The notes under the pieces were generated by a model. That model was given only the letters and a program-made list of their open reading frames with translations. It had not been told where the DNA came from and made no database searches. DNA of 34,673 nt. It comes from UBA7960 sp964624065. Lineage in GTDB: Bacteria; Bacteroidota; Bacteroidia; Bacteroidales; UBA7960. The stretch covers positions 1 through 34,673 of the forward strand of contig CAZUWF010000024.1 of the NCBI GenBank assembly GCA_964624065.1. The letters run 5' to 3'. Both the position numbers and the translations under genes were made by a program. Of the stretch, positions 24,649 to 32,665 are shown one piece after another. How positions within the stretch are numbered: position 1 is the first letter of the stretch; each line of letters starts with the position of its first letter.

Positions 24649-24945
24649 ATGCTAATCGCAAAAATAACCGACATTCTTAAAAGAAACTCATACATAATTG
24701 GAATTTGCCTGGCTGTAATAGTTGCCATAGCAGGGTATTTCATCACAATTGGTTTATTAAGCAGAAATGGTCTGGTAGAAGGTTTGATTTACCTGCCAAG
24801 GCCGCGTGTTCCGGCACTGGTAGGACTGGTAGCAAACATTCTGGTTTTCAGATACTATATGGTTGGCCTTAAGCTGGAAAAAACGGGCAAGGGGATTCTG
24901 CTGGTTACGTTTGTATGCTTCTTCTTGGTTTTCTTATTTCTTTAA
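24649..24945 (+). CDS. Small integral membrane protein upstream of lpxB
   Basis: The 98-residue protein has three hydrophobic segments: about residues 14-36 (YIIGICLAVIVAIAGYFITIG), 54-72 (VPALVGLVANILVFRYYMVG) and 82-98. A short basic segment, LPRPRVPA, lies between the first two. No named family is recognised. The lpxB gene starts 20 nt after its stop, so they are probably co-transcribed and the protein may act in the inner membrane near lipid A synthesis. That link rests on position only. Confidence 0.75.
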   Translation: MLIAKITDILKRNSYIIGICLAVIVAIAGYFITIGLLSRNGLVEGLIYLPRPRVPALVGLVANILVFRYYMVGLKLEKTGKGILLVTFVCFFLVFLFL

Positions 24946-24965
24946 GAGCATAATTACACCAACCA

Positions 24966-26102
24966 ATGCTTTACTATTTGATAGCAGGCGAGGCTTCGGG
25001 CGACCTTCATGGTAGTAACTTGATGATGGAGATCATTGCGTTGGATTTAGATGCCCGGTTTAGGTTTTGGGGAGGCGATAAAATGGCTCAGGTATCAGGC
25101 CAAGAACCCGTCAAACACATTAGCCAACTTGCATTCATGGGCTTCAAGGAGGTTGTGGTAAACCTAAAAACAATTCTCAACAATATCTCAATGTGCAAGC
25201 AAGACATCCTAAGGCATAAGCCAGATGTTTTGGTGCTAATAGACTATCCTGGGTTTAACCTGCGAATTGCGCGATTTGCCAAGGAAAAAGGAATCAAGGT
25301 AGTTTATTACATTGCCCCTCAGGTTTGGGCCTGGAAGCAATCGAGGGTAAAGGTCATTGAAAGAAACGTTGATCAACTCTTGGTAATCCTACCTTTCGAG
25401 ACCGAATTTTTTGCTCGCTTCGGAGTAAAAAGCAAATTTGTGGGGCACCCTCTGCTCGATGCAATCGAAAATTTCAAAAAAGGTGATTCAAAGAATGGAA
25501 AAACACATTCCGACCTTACCAAACCTATAGTGGCAATCTTGCCTGGAAGCCGGAAGCAAGAAATTGCTTCATCACTACCTGTGATGGTCAAAGCGGCAAA
25601 AAAATTTCCCGATATTCAATTCTTGGTTGCAGGGTTGAGCCTTATCGGAATGGAGTTTTACAAACGGTTGCTCCAAAAACAAGACATATCACCAAACATC
25701 GAGGTAGCAATGGACCAAACCTACCAGCTTCTCGCCCACTCAAAAGCTGCCATGGTAACCTCGGGTACGGCAACCCTTGAAGCGTCCCTTTTGGATGTGC
25801 CACAGGTGGTTTGTTACCGTGGGGGAAGAATTTCGTACCTCATTGCAAAACGACTAATTAAAATTCGGGTCATCTCCCTGGTAAACTTAGTAGCGGGAAG
25901 GAAGGTTGTGCAAGAGCTTATTCAGGATCAATTCAACTCCGAAACACTGGCCAAAGAATTGAATCTGATTCTGAGTCACGAGCCTTACCGCCAAAAAATA
26001 CTTGATGGTTACAAGGAGGTAAAAACTCTACTTGGAAGAATCGGGGCAAGCAAAAAGGCGGCTGCCGGGGTTGTTGAGCTTGCAAGGTGTTGTGAGTATT
26101 GA
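24966..26102 (+). CDS. lpxB: Lipid-A-disaccharide synthase
   Basis: LpxB joins UDP-diacylglucosamine and lipid X to form the tetraacyl disaccharide of lipid A, at the inner face of the inner membrane. The 378-residue protein is of normal length. It shows YLIAGEASGDLHGSNLM, FWGGDKM, LIDYPGFNLRIARFAKEKGIKVVYYIAPQVWAWKQSR, VGHPLLD, AILPGSRKQEI and TSGTATLEASLLDVPQVVCYR, which together cover both Rossmann domains of this GT19 enzyme. A strong bidirectional terminator lies 174 nt after the stop. Confidence 0.97.
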   Translation: MLYYLIAGEASGDLHGSNLMMEIIALDLDARFRFWGGDKMAQVSGQEPVKHISQLAFMGFKEVVVNLKTILNNISMCKQDILRHKPDVLVLIDYPGFNLRIARFAKEKGIKVVYYIAPQVWAWKQSRVKVIERNVDQLLVILPFETEFFARFGVKSKFVGHPLLDAIENFKKGDSKNGKTHSDLTKPIVAILPGSRKQEIASSLPVMVKAAKKFPDIQFLVAGLSLIGMEFYKRLLQKQDISPNIEVAMDQTYQLLAHSKAAMVTSGTATLEASLLDVPQVVCYRGGRISYLIAKRLIKIRVISLVNLVAGRKVVQELIQDQFNSETLAKELNLILSHEPYRQKILDGYKEVKTLLGRIGASKKAAAGVVELARCCEY

Positions 26103-26276
26103 AAAATTTTTATCAATGATGCCAATAAATCAAGGCCCCAGTCCAAAATAAATGTGCCAAAAGTCAAGGGCATATATTGATTTTTCAACGCAACTTATCT
26201 GCCCACCGCGGGAGCCAAAGAAGAACCTAGGCTCAATTGGGATTTTTTATAACTAAGGTCTTCAAGAAATTTTTAA

Positions 26277-26316
26277 AAAAAAGAAAAGGCCACCACGAGG
26301 CGACCTTTTCTTTTTT
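26277..26316. terminator. Bidirectional terminator between lpxB and tRNA-His
   Basis: AAAAAAGAAAAGG (26277-26289) and CCTTTTCTTTTTT (26304-26316) are perfect inverted repeats. On the minus strand the pairing continues through TCGCC / GGTGG with two G-T pairs to a TCGT loop, giving about 18 bp. The T-tracts on both sides allow it to end lpxB transcription from the left and tRNA-His transcription from the right. Confidence 0.8.
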
Positions 26317-26317
26317 G

Positions 26318-26392
26318 GGTGGAAGATGGGACTCGAACCCACGACCCTCAGAACCACAATCTGATGCTCTAACCTACTGAGCTACATCCACC
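26318..26392 (-). tRNA. tRNA-His (anticodon GTG)
   Basis: The minus strand folds into a full cloverleaf: acceptor GTGGATG / CTTCCAC, D-arm GCTC...GAGC, anticodon stem TCAGA / TCTGA with loop TTGTGGT (anticodon GTG), a five-base variable loop and a TTCGAGT T-loop. A G precedes position 1 opposite C73, the extra G-1 that identifies histidine tRNAs. There is a U6-U67 mismatch in the acceptor stem. CCA is not fully encoded. The terminator starts one base after position 73. Confidence 0.95.
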
Positions 26393-26463
26393 ATTTGAAT
26401 CGGGATGCAAAATTACGACTTTTTTTTCATACATAATCCATACCAGAATTATTTTTGAAATTA

Positions 26464-27231
26464 TTACTCTCCAAAAACACCCATTCCAAACAACGCAAAG
26501 TCGTAAATAACTGGATCGTCGGGGTTTAGCTTACAAAGGTTGGCGGTGAGTTCTTCCACAGCACTCCAATCGTTTTGTTCTCTTTTCAGCAATCCAAACT
26601 GTCTGGCAACCCTTCCAGAATGCACATCGAGTGGGCAATAGAGATGTGCAGGCGAAATTTGCTCCCACAATCCAAAATCTACCCCTGCATTATCTTGCCT
26701 TACCATCCAGCGCAAGAACATGTTAAGCCTCTTTGCCGAAGCACCGGTTTGCGGGTTGCTTACATGCTTACAGGTACGCCTTGGGTGCGGTACTTCAAAA
26801 AAAACTTCCCTCAAACATACAATAGCCTCCTTTACATTTTGATTTTGCATGTAGCCGGTCATAAATGATGCCTCCAAACCACCGTGCCGCTGGTAAATAT
26901 TTTTTAGTGAATAAAGGAAAACCTCCAGATCGGTATAATTGAAGGTGCGGTGTACAAAGCCTGCAAAAGGTTTCAGGTCATCTTGCGAAAAACTCCTGAT
27001 GAAGGCGGCCGGGGCCATATCCATAAGTTCCATCAGCCGCCTGCCATTTTTCAATATGGTAACCCTTTGCCCCCAGGCGATGGTAGCCACCAAAAAGGCG
27101 GAAATCTCACGGTCTTCCTTGTTTGAAAAAAGGTGTGGAATGGAAATGGGGTCACTTTCTATGAAGCTTGGCCGATTGTACTTGGAAGCCAACCGATCCA
27201 ACTTTTCCTTGAAACCCCAATAGTCTTTCAT
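26464..27231 (-). CDS. TIGR02757 / DUF2400 family protein
   Basis: From ATG 27231 the protein has 255 residues, a typical length for this family, beginning MKDYWGFKEKLDRLASKYN. It carries the family-like segments NRPSFIESDPISIPHLF, REISAFLVATIAWGQR, FVHRTFNYTD, KRLNMFLRWMVRQD, FGLWEQISPAHLYCPLDVHSGRVARQFGL and LNPDDPVIYDFALFGMGVFG. The family has a helix-hairpin-helix DNA glycosylase-like look, but no biochemical role is established to my knowledge. A longer frame from a GTG at 27267 is possible but less likely. It is encoded upstream of tRNA-His on the same strand. Confidence 0.88.
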   Translation of the reverse strand: MKDYWGFKEKLDRLASKYNRPSFIESDPISIPHLFSNKEDREISAFLVATIAWGQRVTILKNGRRLMELMDMAPAAFIRSFSQDDLKPFAGFVHRTFNYTDLEVFLYSLKNIYQRHGGLEASFMTGYMQNQNVKEAIVCLREVFFEVPHPRRTCKHVSNPQTGASAKRLNMFLRWMVRQDNAGVDFGLWEQISPAHLYCPLDVHSGRVARQFGLLKREQNDWSAVEELTANLCKLNPDDPVIYDFALFGMGVFGE

Positions 27232-27372
27232 TGGATTGCGAGCAAAAACTTTTTTTAACGAAACCACGGCAAATATTCAACCACAAAGCTAACAAATGAA
27301 TCCAAGCCAGGCCATAAAATTCAAATTTCAGGTGGGTTAAAAAATTATTTCAACAAATCTTCAAAGTTTTTT

Positions 27373-27380
27373 TATTTTTG
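27373..27380 (+). promoter_or_regulatory. Candidate -7 box of the M23 peptidase gene
   Basis: TATTTTTG matches TAnnTTTG and lies 59 nt before the chosen GTG start and 9 nt before the ATG of a 15-codon leader frame (27390-27437). No clear -33 element. Confidence 0.45.
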
Positions 27381-27439
27381 CCACTCATTATGTTGAAATC
27401 GCACCAATTTTCCCGTTGGTTCAACAAAACCATCTAATT

Positions 27440-28363
27440 GTGAAAAAATCCTATTATCAAATTTCATTCTTTTGCCTGTTCATTTTTCTTGTTGCCTTTT
27501 CGGGAAAAAATATTGCCAACGCCAAATCCGAAGGTTTTAAAAAACCAACCTTAGTAGCTCAAGTTAGCGTGCCACCAATTCTTGCCGCGAGCAATGGTAG
27601 TGAAAATCACCCCCCCGCGGAGGTCTCGACAAACAACCCTCCTTCCCAAATTGGTGTCGACACCCTTGATTTGGAAGATGGCGATGACTTCTTTTTGGAT
27701 GGCGAATCGGCCGGTGAAAACGAGGTCCTTCCTCTTGGTGAAATTCTCAGAGACTTTGTAGTGCCGTTTCAAGGTAAGGTTACCAGCAGGTTTGGTATGA
27801 GGCGTAGAAGAATGCACATGGGTACAGACATAAAAGTAAACTTGGGAGACACTGTGGTCGCCGCCTACCATGGGGTTGTAATGATGGCCAAATCTTACTA
27901 CCGGTATGGCAAGCTGGTAATAATTCAGCATCCACATGATTTACAAACATATTATTCCCATTTTTCCGAAATACTTGTTAATGAGGGCGATACAGTGCTT
28001 GCAGGGCAGCCGGTAGGCCTTGGAGGCAGGACAGGTAGGGCCACAGGGGTTCACCTCCATTTTGAGATTCGCCAAAACAGTAAAGCATTCAATCCGGAGT
28101 TGATCTTTGACTTCGAGAACAATTTGGTTAGGGAAACTGTGACCAATCAAGTAAGCCTGGCCGAGTTGGCCCAAAGTTCAAAAGTTGGAGCGAAAAATGC
28201 CGCCGGCCTTGTAAACCCTCCAAGCGTACACGTTGTTAGGAGAGGCGATACCCTCGGAAGAATAGCACGTAGGTATGGAACTACTGTTTCGAAACTTACA
28301 AGGCTAAACAATATCAAGCCTAGCACCATCCTTCGCATTGGGATGCGCCTTAAGCTTTATTAG
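27440..28363 (+). CDS. M23 family metallopeptidase with LysM domain
   Basis: The preferred start is GTG at 27440, giving 307 residues with a clean signal peptide (MKKSYYQISFFCLFIFLVAF...). A TTG eight codons upstream would also be in frame. After a disordered acidic stretch (about 45-100), the peptidase M23 domain runs from about 105 to 220, with zinc ligands His126-x3-Asp130 (MHMGTD) and His207 in HLHFEIR. The C-terminal 45 residues form a LysM domain (VRRGDTLGRIARRYGTTVSKL) that binds peptidoglycan. This is an envelope endopeptidase that cuts cross-links during growth or division. All key residues are present, so it should be active rather than an EnvC-like activator. Confidence 0.9.
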   Translation: MKKSYYQISFFCLFIFLVAFSGKNIANAKSEGFKKPTLVAQVSVPPILAASNGSENHPPAEVSTNNPPSQIGVDTLDLEDGDDFFLDGESAGENEVLPLGEILRDFVVPFQGKVTSRFGMRRRRMHMGTDIKVNLGDTVVAAYHGVVMMAKSYYRYGKLVIIQHPHDLQTYYSHFSEILVNEGDTVLAGQPVGLGGRTGRATGVHLHFEIRQNSKAFNPELIFDFENNLVRETVTNQVSLAELAQSSKVGAKNAAGLVNPPSVHVVRRGDTLGRIARRYGTTVSKLTRLNNIKPSTILRIGMRLKLY

Positions 28364-28459
28364 TGCACTGCCGTAGGCTTGGTTGGCTCGGTTTAGATTT
28401 CTTTTTTTTGGTTCGAAATACCAAATTAAATTGGTTCTCAAGCACCTAGAATAAGCGGA

Positions 28460-29521
28460 ATGGACAAACAGCAAAAGAAAATTCTCGAGTTTTTTTCCGT
28501 AAAGAGAATTGCCATCCCTGTTGTGATAGGCCTTGCGGCAACCTTTCTTCTGTTTTTGAAGAATTTCAACATTGACGACATCCAAAACTTCAATTGGACC
28601 GACATTTCAATTCCTTACCTAGTGCTTTCAGTATTGATGGTCATGCTCCGCGAAGGTGCATTGATGCTTAGGCTTAAAGTAGTGGCCGGAGGAACCTTGA
28701 GCTGGAAACAATGTTTTCAGATCATAATTTTATGGAGCTTTGCCTCTGCCGCCACACCTACCATTATTGGAGGTGGAGCAATTGCCTTTTTCATTTTGCA
28801 CAAGGAAGGGATAAAACTAGGCAGGGCTACAGGTATTGTATTAATCTGTACCGTTTTGGACGAGATTTCGTACCTGTTCTTGGTTCCAATTGTAGTAGGA
28901 CTAACCGGTACGCAAAACTTGCTGGTTTCGAGTCCGGGTTACCTGTTCTTGGATTTTGAGGTAGGAGTTGCTGGATTGTTTGCCATTGCCAACTCAGTCA
29001 TCCTGCTTTACGTTATTCTTGTGCTTTACGGAGTATTTGTTAACCCTAGAGCCATAAAAAGGTTACTTCTCAGGGTTTTCAGGCTTTCCTTCCTAAAAAA
29101 GTGGCAATCAAAGGCAGAAGAAGTTGGAAATGATATCATAACTACCTCACGCGAGTTCAGGCAAAAAAACTTGGTTTTTTGGTTAACGGTTTTCGGAGCT
29201 TCGGTGGGAATGTGGGTTGCTCGATTCGGAATCGTCAATTCGCTTATTTTGGCCTTTGTTGGCTTCGGCGATCAGCTTATGATGTTTGCCAGGCAGGTCG
29301 TAATATGGGCATTACTTTTGGTTAGCCCAACGCCGGGAGGCAGCGGAATTGCCGAGTATGCCTTTGCTGGATTTTTGGGCGAGTTTATACCTGACCAAAC
29401 CCTAGTACCTGCCTTGGGTGTTACCTGGCGATTGTTTAGCTATTATCCGTTCCTTTTTTTGGGAATGTTCGTATTGCCTATCTGGCTAAGAAGGGTTTAT
29501 AAGAATAAAATGGATAATTGA
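28460..29521 (+). CDS. Flippase-like / lysylphosphatidylglycerol synthase TM-domain protein
   Basis: The 353-residue protein has about eight membrane helices. It shows the family pattern LREGALMLRLKVVAGG, the conserved SFASAATPTIIGGGAIAFFILHKEG block, CTVLDEISYLF and the late SPTPGGSGIAEYAFAGFLG. This matches the LPG_synthase_TM / AglD-like (UPF0104) group of polytopic proteins linked to lipid or glycolipid transfer and flipping; the soluble lysyl-transferase domain of MprF is absent. The glycosyltransferase gene starts 3 nt after its stop, pointing to a shared role in a membrane glycolipid or glycan. The substrate is unknown. Confidence 0.87.
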   Translation: MDKQQKKILEFFSVKRIAIPVVIGLAATFLLFLKNFNIDDIQNFNWTDISIPYLVLSVLMVMLREGALMLRLKVVAGGTLSWKQCFQIIILWSFASAATPTIIGGGAIAFFILHKEGIKLGRATGIVLICTVLDEISYLFLVPIVVGLTGTQNLLVSSPGYLFLDFEVGVAGLFAIANSVILLYVILVLYGVFVNPRAIKRLLLRVFRLSFLKKWQSKAEEVGNDIITTSREFRQKNLVFWLTVFGASVGMWVARFGIVNSLILAFVGFGDQLMMFARQVVIWALLLVSPTPGGSGIAEYAFAGFLGEFIPDQTLVPALGVTWRLFSYYPFLFLGMFVLPIWLRRVYKNKMDN

Positions 29522-29523
29522 TA

Positions 29524-30672
29524 ATGGATAATGGAAAAATAAGGGTTGCTTTTGTTTTCGAAATATTGAAGGAGGATTTTGACGGGGCATCTCGTACTGT
29601 TTTTCAACTCATTAACCGCATTGAAAAAAGCAAGTTCGAATTTTTGTTTTTGTGCGCCGTACCTCCAGGGTTGAATTTCAATCACAAGTTCGTCGAGTTT
29701 CCGAGCATAGTGGTTCCTTTCAACAAAGACTACCGAATGAGCTTGCCATTTCTGGCCGAGAGAAAGTTTAAAATACAGTTAGACAAATTCAAACCAGATG
29801 TTATTCACGTTTCCACACCATCGCTGCTAGGAAAAAGGGCAATTCTTTACGGAAACACACGTAACATCCCTATTATTTCAATTTATCATACCCACTTCAT
29901 AGCCTATATCGAGTATTACTTCCGTAAAGCACCACTCTTTATCAGGCCGTTCCGTAAAATAATGTCGATGGGTACGGCCGACTTTTACAACCGATGCAAC
30001 TTGGTTTACGTACCCACCAAAACAATTATTAACGAGCTTGAGTCAATAGGGGTAAGGAGAAATTTAATGAAGCTATGGAAAAGGGGTATCAATTTCGAGG
30101 TTTTCAATCCTTCGAAAAGAGACGAGGCCTACCTGAAACAAATTACCGGTAACGACCTGCCCACCATACTTTTTGCAAGTAGGTTGGTGTGGGAGAAGAA
30201 TCTGGGTTTGCTAATCAATATTAACAATAAATTGAGGGATTTTGGGGAAAATTACAATATGGTAATTGCCGGTGAGGGCAACGCAGAGCGGGAGCTTAAA
30301 GAAGCCCTTCCTGATGCATTCTTCACTGGAAGCCTGAGCCAAAACGATCTGGCCAAGCTTTACGCCTCTGCAGATATTTTCTTGTTTACCTCAATATCCG
30401 AAACTTATGGCAATGTGGTGGTAGAGGCTATGGCGTGTGGCCTCCCGTGCGTAATTGCAAATGGCGGTGGGTCGGCCGATTTCGTTCAGAACGGAATAAA
30501 CGGCTATTTATGCAAGCACGACGATCTTGACCTTTTCGTTAACAGAATTATAAGGCTGCTCAAAGATGAGTCGGCACGAAAACGCTTTGCAGAAAACGGC
30601 CTCAAGTTCGTTTCGGGCTTAAGCTGGGATTCGTTAGCTGAAACATATTTCGAAGACCTAATTCAATTGTAG
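29524..30672 (+). CDS. Glycosyltransferase family 4 protein
   Basis: From ATG 29524 the protein has 382 residues with two Rossmann domains of the GT-B fold. The N-terminal domain has RVAFVFEILKEDFDGASRTV and PDVIHVSTPSLLGKRAI. The C-terminal domain has TILFASRLVWEKNLGLLI and the ExxxxxxxE nucleotide-sugar motif in SETYGNVVVEAMACGLPCVI. Similarity is highest to GT4 enzymes that glycosylate lipids (the mannosyl- or glucosyl-diacylglycerol type). The gene starts 3 nt after the flippase-like gene, and a symporter gene follows after 4 nt, so all three are probably one transcript. A TTG two codons upstream is an unlikely start. Donor and acceptor are not known. Confidence 0.9.
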   Translation: MDNGKIRVAFVFEILKEDFDGASRTVFQLINRIEKSKFEFLFLCAVPPGLNFNHKFVEFPSIVVPFNKDYRMSLPFLAERKFKIQLDKFKPDVIHVSTPSLLGKRAILYGNTRNIPIISIYHTHFIAYIEYYFRKAPLFIRPFRKIMSMGTADFYNRCNLVYVPTKTIINELESIGVRRNLMKLWKRGINFEVFNPSKRDEAYLKQITGNDLPTILFASRLVWEKNLGLLININNKLRDFGENYNMVIAGEGNAERELKEALPDAFFTGSLSQNDLAKLYASADIFLFTSISETYGNVVVEAMACGLPCVIANGGGSADFVQNGINGYLCKHDDLDLFVNRIIRLLKDESARKRFAENGLKFVSGLSWDSLAETYFEDLIQL

Positions 30673-30676
30673 CATT

Positions 30677-32122
30677 ATGACCCCACTAACAATTCTCGCT
30701 GTATTTGTTATTTACACTACCATTGTCTTTTCTGTTTCGCGGCTTACTGCTCGTAAGGCAGATAACGATAGCTACTTTGTGGGTAATCGCAACTCGCCTT
30801 GGTTCGTGGTGGCTTACGGTATGATCGGTGCCTCGCTGTCGGGGGTTACATTCATGTCAGTTCCGGGTTTGGTAAAGGGCGAGCAGTTTACATATATGTT
30901 TTTGGTATTTGGCTACCTGGTAGGCTATTTTGTAATTGCATTTGTTTTGCTCCCACTTTACTACAAGCTAAACCTGATCTCGATATACTCATATCTTGAA
31001 AAGAGGTTTGGATTGTATTCGTTGAAAACCGGTTCGTTCTTTTTCATGCTCTCCAGGTTGATTGGCGCTTCCTTTCGGATGTTTTTGGTTGTAAGCGTAT
31101 TACAACTTTTTGTTTTCGATGCTTGGGGAATTCCTATGGCAGTGCCTGTTTTCTTGATCATTTCCTTCCTGCTGCTGTACACCTTCAAGGGCGGAATAAA
31201 AACGGTAGTTTGGACAGATACACTCCAGACAACATTCATGCTTTCGGCTGTGGTGATTACCGTATTTCTAGTTGGCAAGGCACTAAATATGAATATTGGG
31301 CAGCTGTTATATGCCGTAAAGGCCGAAGGATTTACAAATATGATTGTAACCGATTTTCAACATCCTAGGTTCTTTTTAAAACAGTTCATTGCCGGAATGT
31401 TCATTACCATTGTAATGACTGGGCTAGACCAAGATATGATGCAAAAAAACCTGACCTGCCGTACCCTCAAGGACGCCCGAAAGAATGTTTTAACCTTCGG
31501 GGTTGTACTTATTCCGGTAAACCTTATGTTTCTTTTCTTGGGTGCAGTGTTGTGGATTTATGCAGATAAAATGGGCGTAACCCTAATCAATACCTCCGAC
31601 GAATTGTTTCCAACGGTGGCATTGAATTATTTGGGAGTTGCGGCAGGCATTACATTCTTCTTCGGGCTTGTTAGCGCTGCATATTCCAGTATTGACGGAA
31701 CCCTAACCGCACTCACGACCACCTTCTGCATAGATTTCCTTGGCCTGAAAAGAAAACCCGGCATTACCGAGGAAAGGATCAAAAAAACAAGGTACGTGGT
31801 GCATGCCTCTTTTGCCGTAATTGTAATGATAATCATTTGGCTCTACGGAGCCATTAACGACGATGCACTTATTTCCAGGCTGTTTACAGTAGCCGGTTAC
31901 ACCTACGGCCCGTTGTTGGGTTTGTTTGCCTTCGGGTTGTTTTTTAGGCGAAAGGTTAAGGACCGATGGGTGCCATACATTGCAGTGGCATCGCCCATAA
32001 TCAGTTACTTCATAAACCTAAACTCCCAAAAGTTGTTTTGGGGTTACAAGTTCGGCTTCGAAATATTGCTTCTTAATGGTTTGATTACCCTTGGTGGGTT
32101 ACTCCTGATTTCGAGGAGGTAA
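30677..32122 (+). CDS. Sodium:solute symporter family protein 2
   Basis: The 481-residue protein has about 13 membrane helices and SSS-family features: an N-terminal DNDSYFVGNRNSPWFVVAYGMIGASLSGVTFMSVPG, TFKGGIKTVVWTDTLQT in the middle, GLDQDMMQKNLTCRTLKDARKN, and AAYSSIDGTLTALTTTFCIDFL, the pattern of the core helices. It imports an unknown solute with sodium. It differs clearly from symporter 1 at 18809, so they belong to different subfamilies. It starts 4 nt after the glycosyltransferase gene. A weak hairpin with no clear T-run (32125-32146) follows. Confidence 0.9.
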   Translation: MTPLTILAVFVIYTTIVFSVSRLTARKADNDSYFVGNRNSPWFVVAYGMIGASLSGVTFMSVPGLVKGEQFTYMFLVFGYLVGYFVIAFVLLPLYYKLNLISIYSYLEKRFGLYSLKTGSFFFMLSRLIGASFRMFLVVSVLQLFVFDAWGIPMAVPVFLIISFLLLYTFKGGIKTVVWTDTLQTTFMLSAVVITVFLVGKALNMNIGQLLYAVKAEGFTNMIVTDFQHPRFFLKQFIAGMFITIVMTGLDQDMMQKNLTCRTLKDARKNVLTFGVVLIPVNLMFLFLGAVLWIYADKMGVTLINTSDELFPTVALNYLGVAAGITFFFGLVSAAYSSIDGTLTALTTTFCIDFLGLKRKPGITEERIKKTRYVVHASFAVIVMIIIWLYGAINDDALISRLFTVAGYTYGPLLGLFAFGLFFRRKVKDRWVPYIAVASPIISYFINLNSQKLFWGYKFGFEILLLNGLITLGGLLLISRR

Positions 32123-32665
32123 AACCATTTTTTTAACGGAAAATGGCTTTAGTTAAGGAGGAGGCAATACAAAGGATAAAAGGTTTTTGAATAATTAAGA
32201 TCCCCAAGTAAGAAAATGATGAGTTAACTGAAACTGCGGTATCTGAAATCACCAAAACCAATATTTATGAATATTATTTAAATCAGGGGGGGGGCCAACA
32301 TAATACAAACAAATAATGAATCTATTTTTGACCCTGATAATTAATAGGGGAAGAGAATTGATAAGATAAAAATTGAACCATTAGGTACGATGAAAAGCGA
32401 CCCTTCAGCACCTCGTGAAATTAATGCTTACACTTGAGATTAATTTCCAACGGGCAAACAAACAATAAATGGTTTGTACGACCAAAAAATTATTCTGTTT
32501 TACAGTGGCATAAATCTTATAATCACCACTCAGCATCCACTCACCCCCGACCCAAAATCTTACAGGAGCAACTTTGAATCTTCTCGGCACAAAAGCCCAC
32601 GGTTTGACCACGTTACAACCAAAAATCTTACCTTTACCGATTGAAATCAAAACCATAATTTGCAA
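32123..32665. other. Long non-coding region upstream of the restriction-modification gene
   Basis: These 543 nt contain no credible gene. On the plus strand only frames under 20 codons occur. A minus-strand frame (32405-32656, about 80 codons) lacks any family or signal features. A run of nine G (32286-32294) stands out in AT-rich sequence. CAAAATCTTAC occurs twice with one extra A, near 32562 and 32629. A weak hairpin, CCATTTT / AAAATGG (32125-32146), may terminate the symporter transcript. The region marks the change from core genes on the left to an accessory gene on the right. Confidence 0.6.
32286..32294 (+). repeat. Nine-G homopolymer
   Basis: A G9 tract lies in non-coding sequence about 370 nt before the restriction-modification start. 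Tracts of this length are prone to slippage. It does not interrupt any visible frame. Confidence 0.9.

Noticed and set aside
27232..27267. GTG start extending the TIGR02757 protein by 12 residues
   Set aside because: ATG 27231 gives the usual family length and N-terminus.
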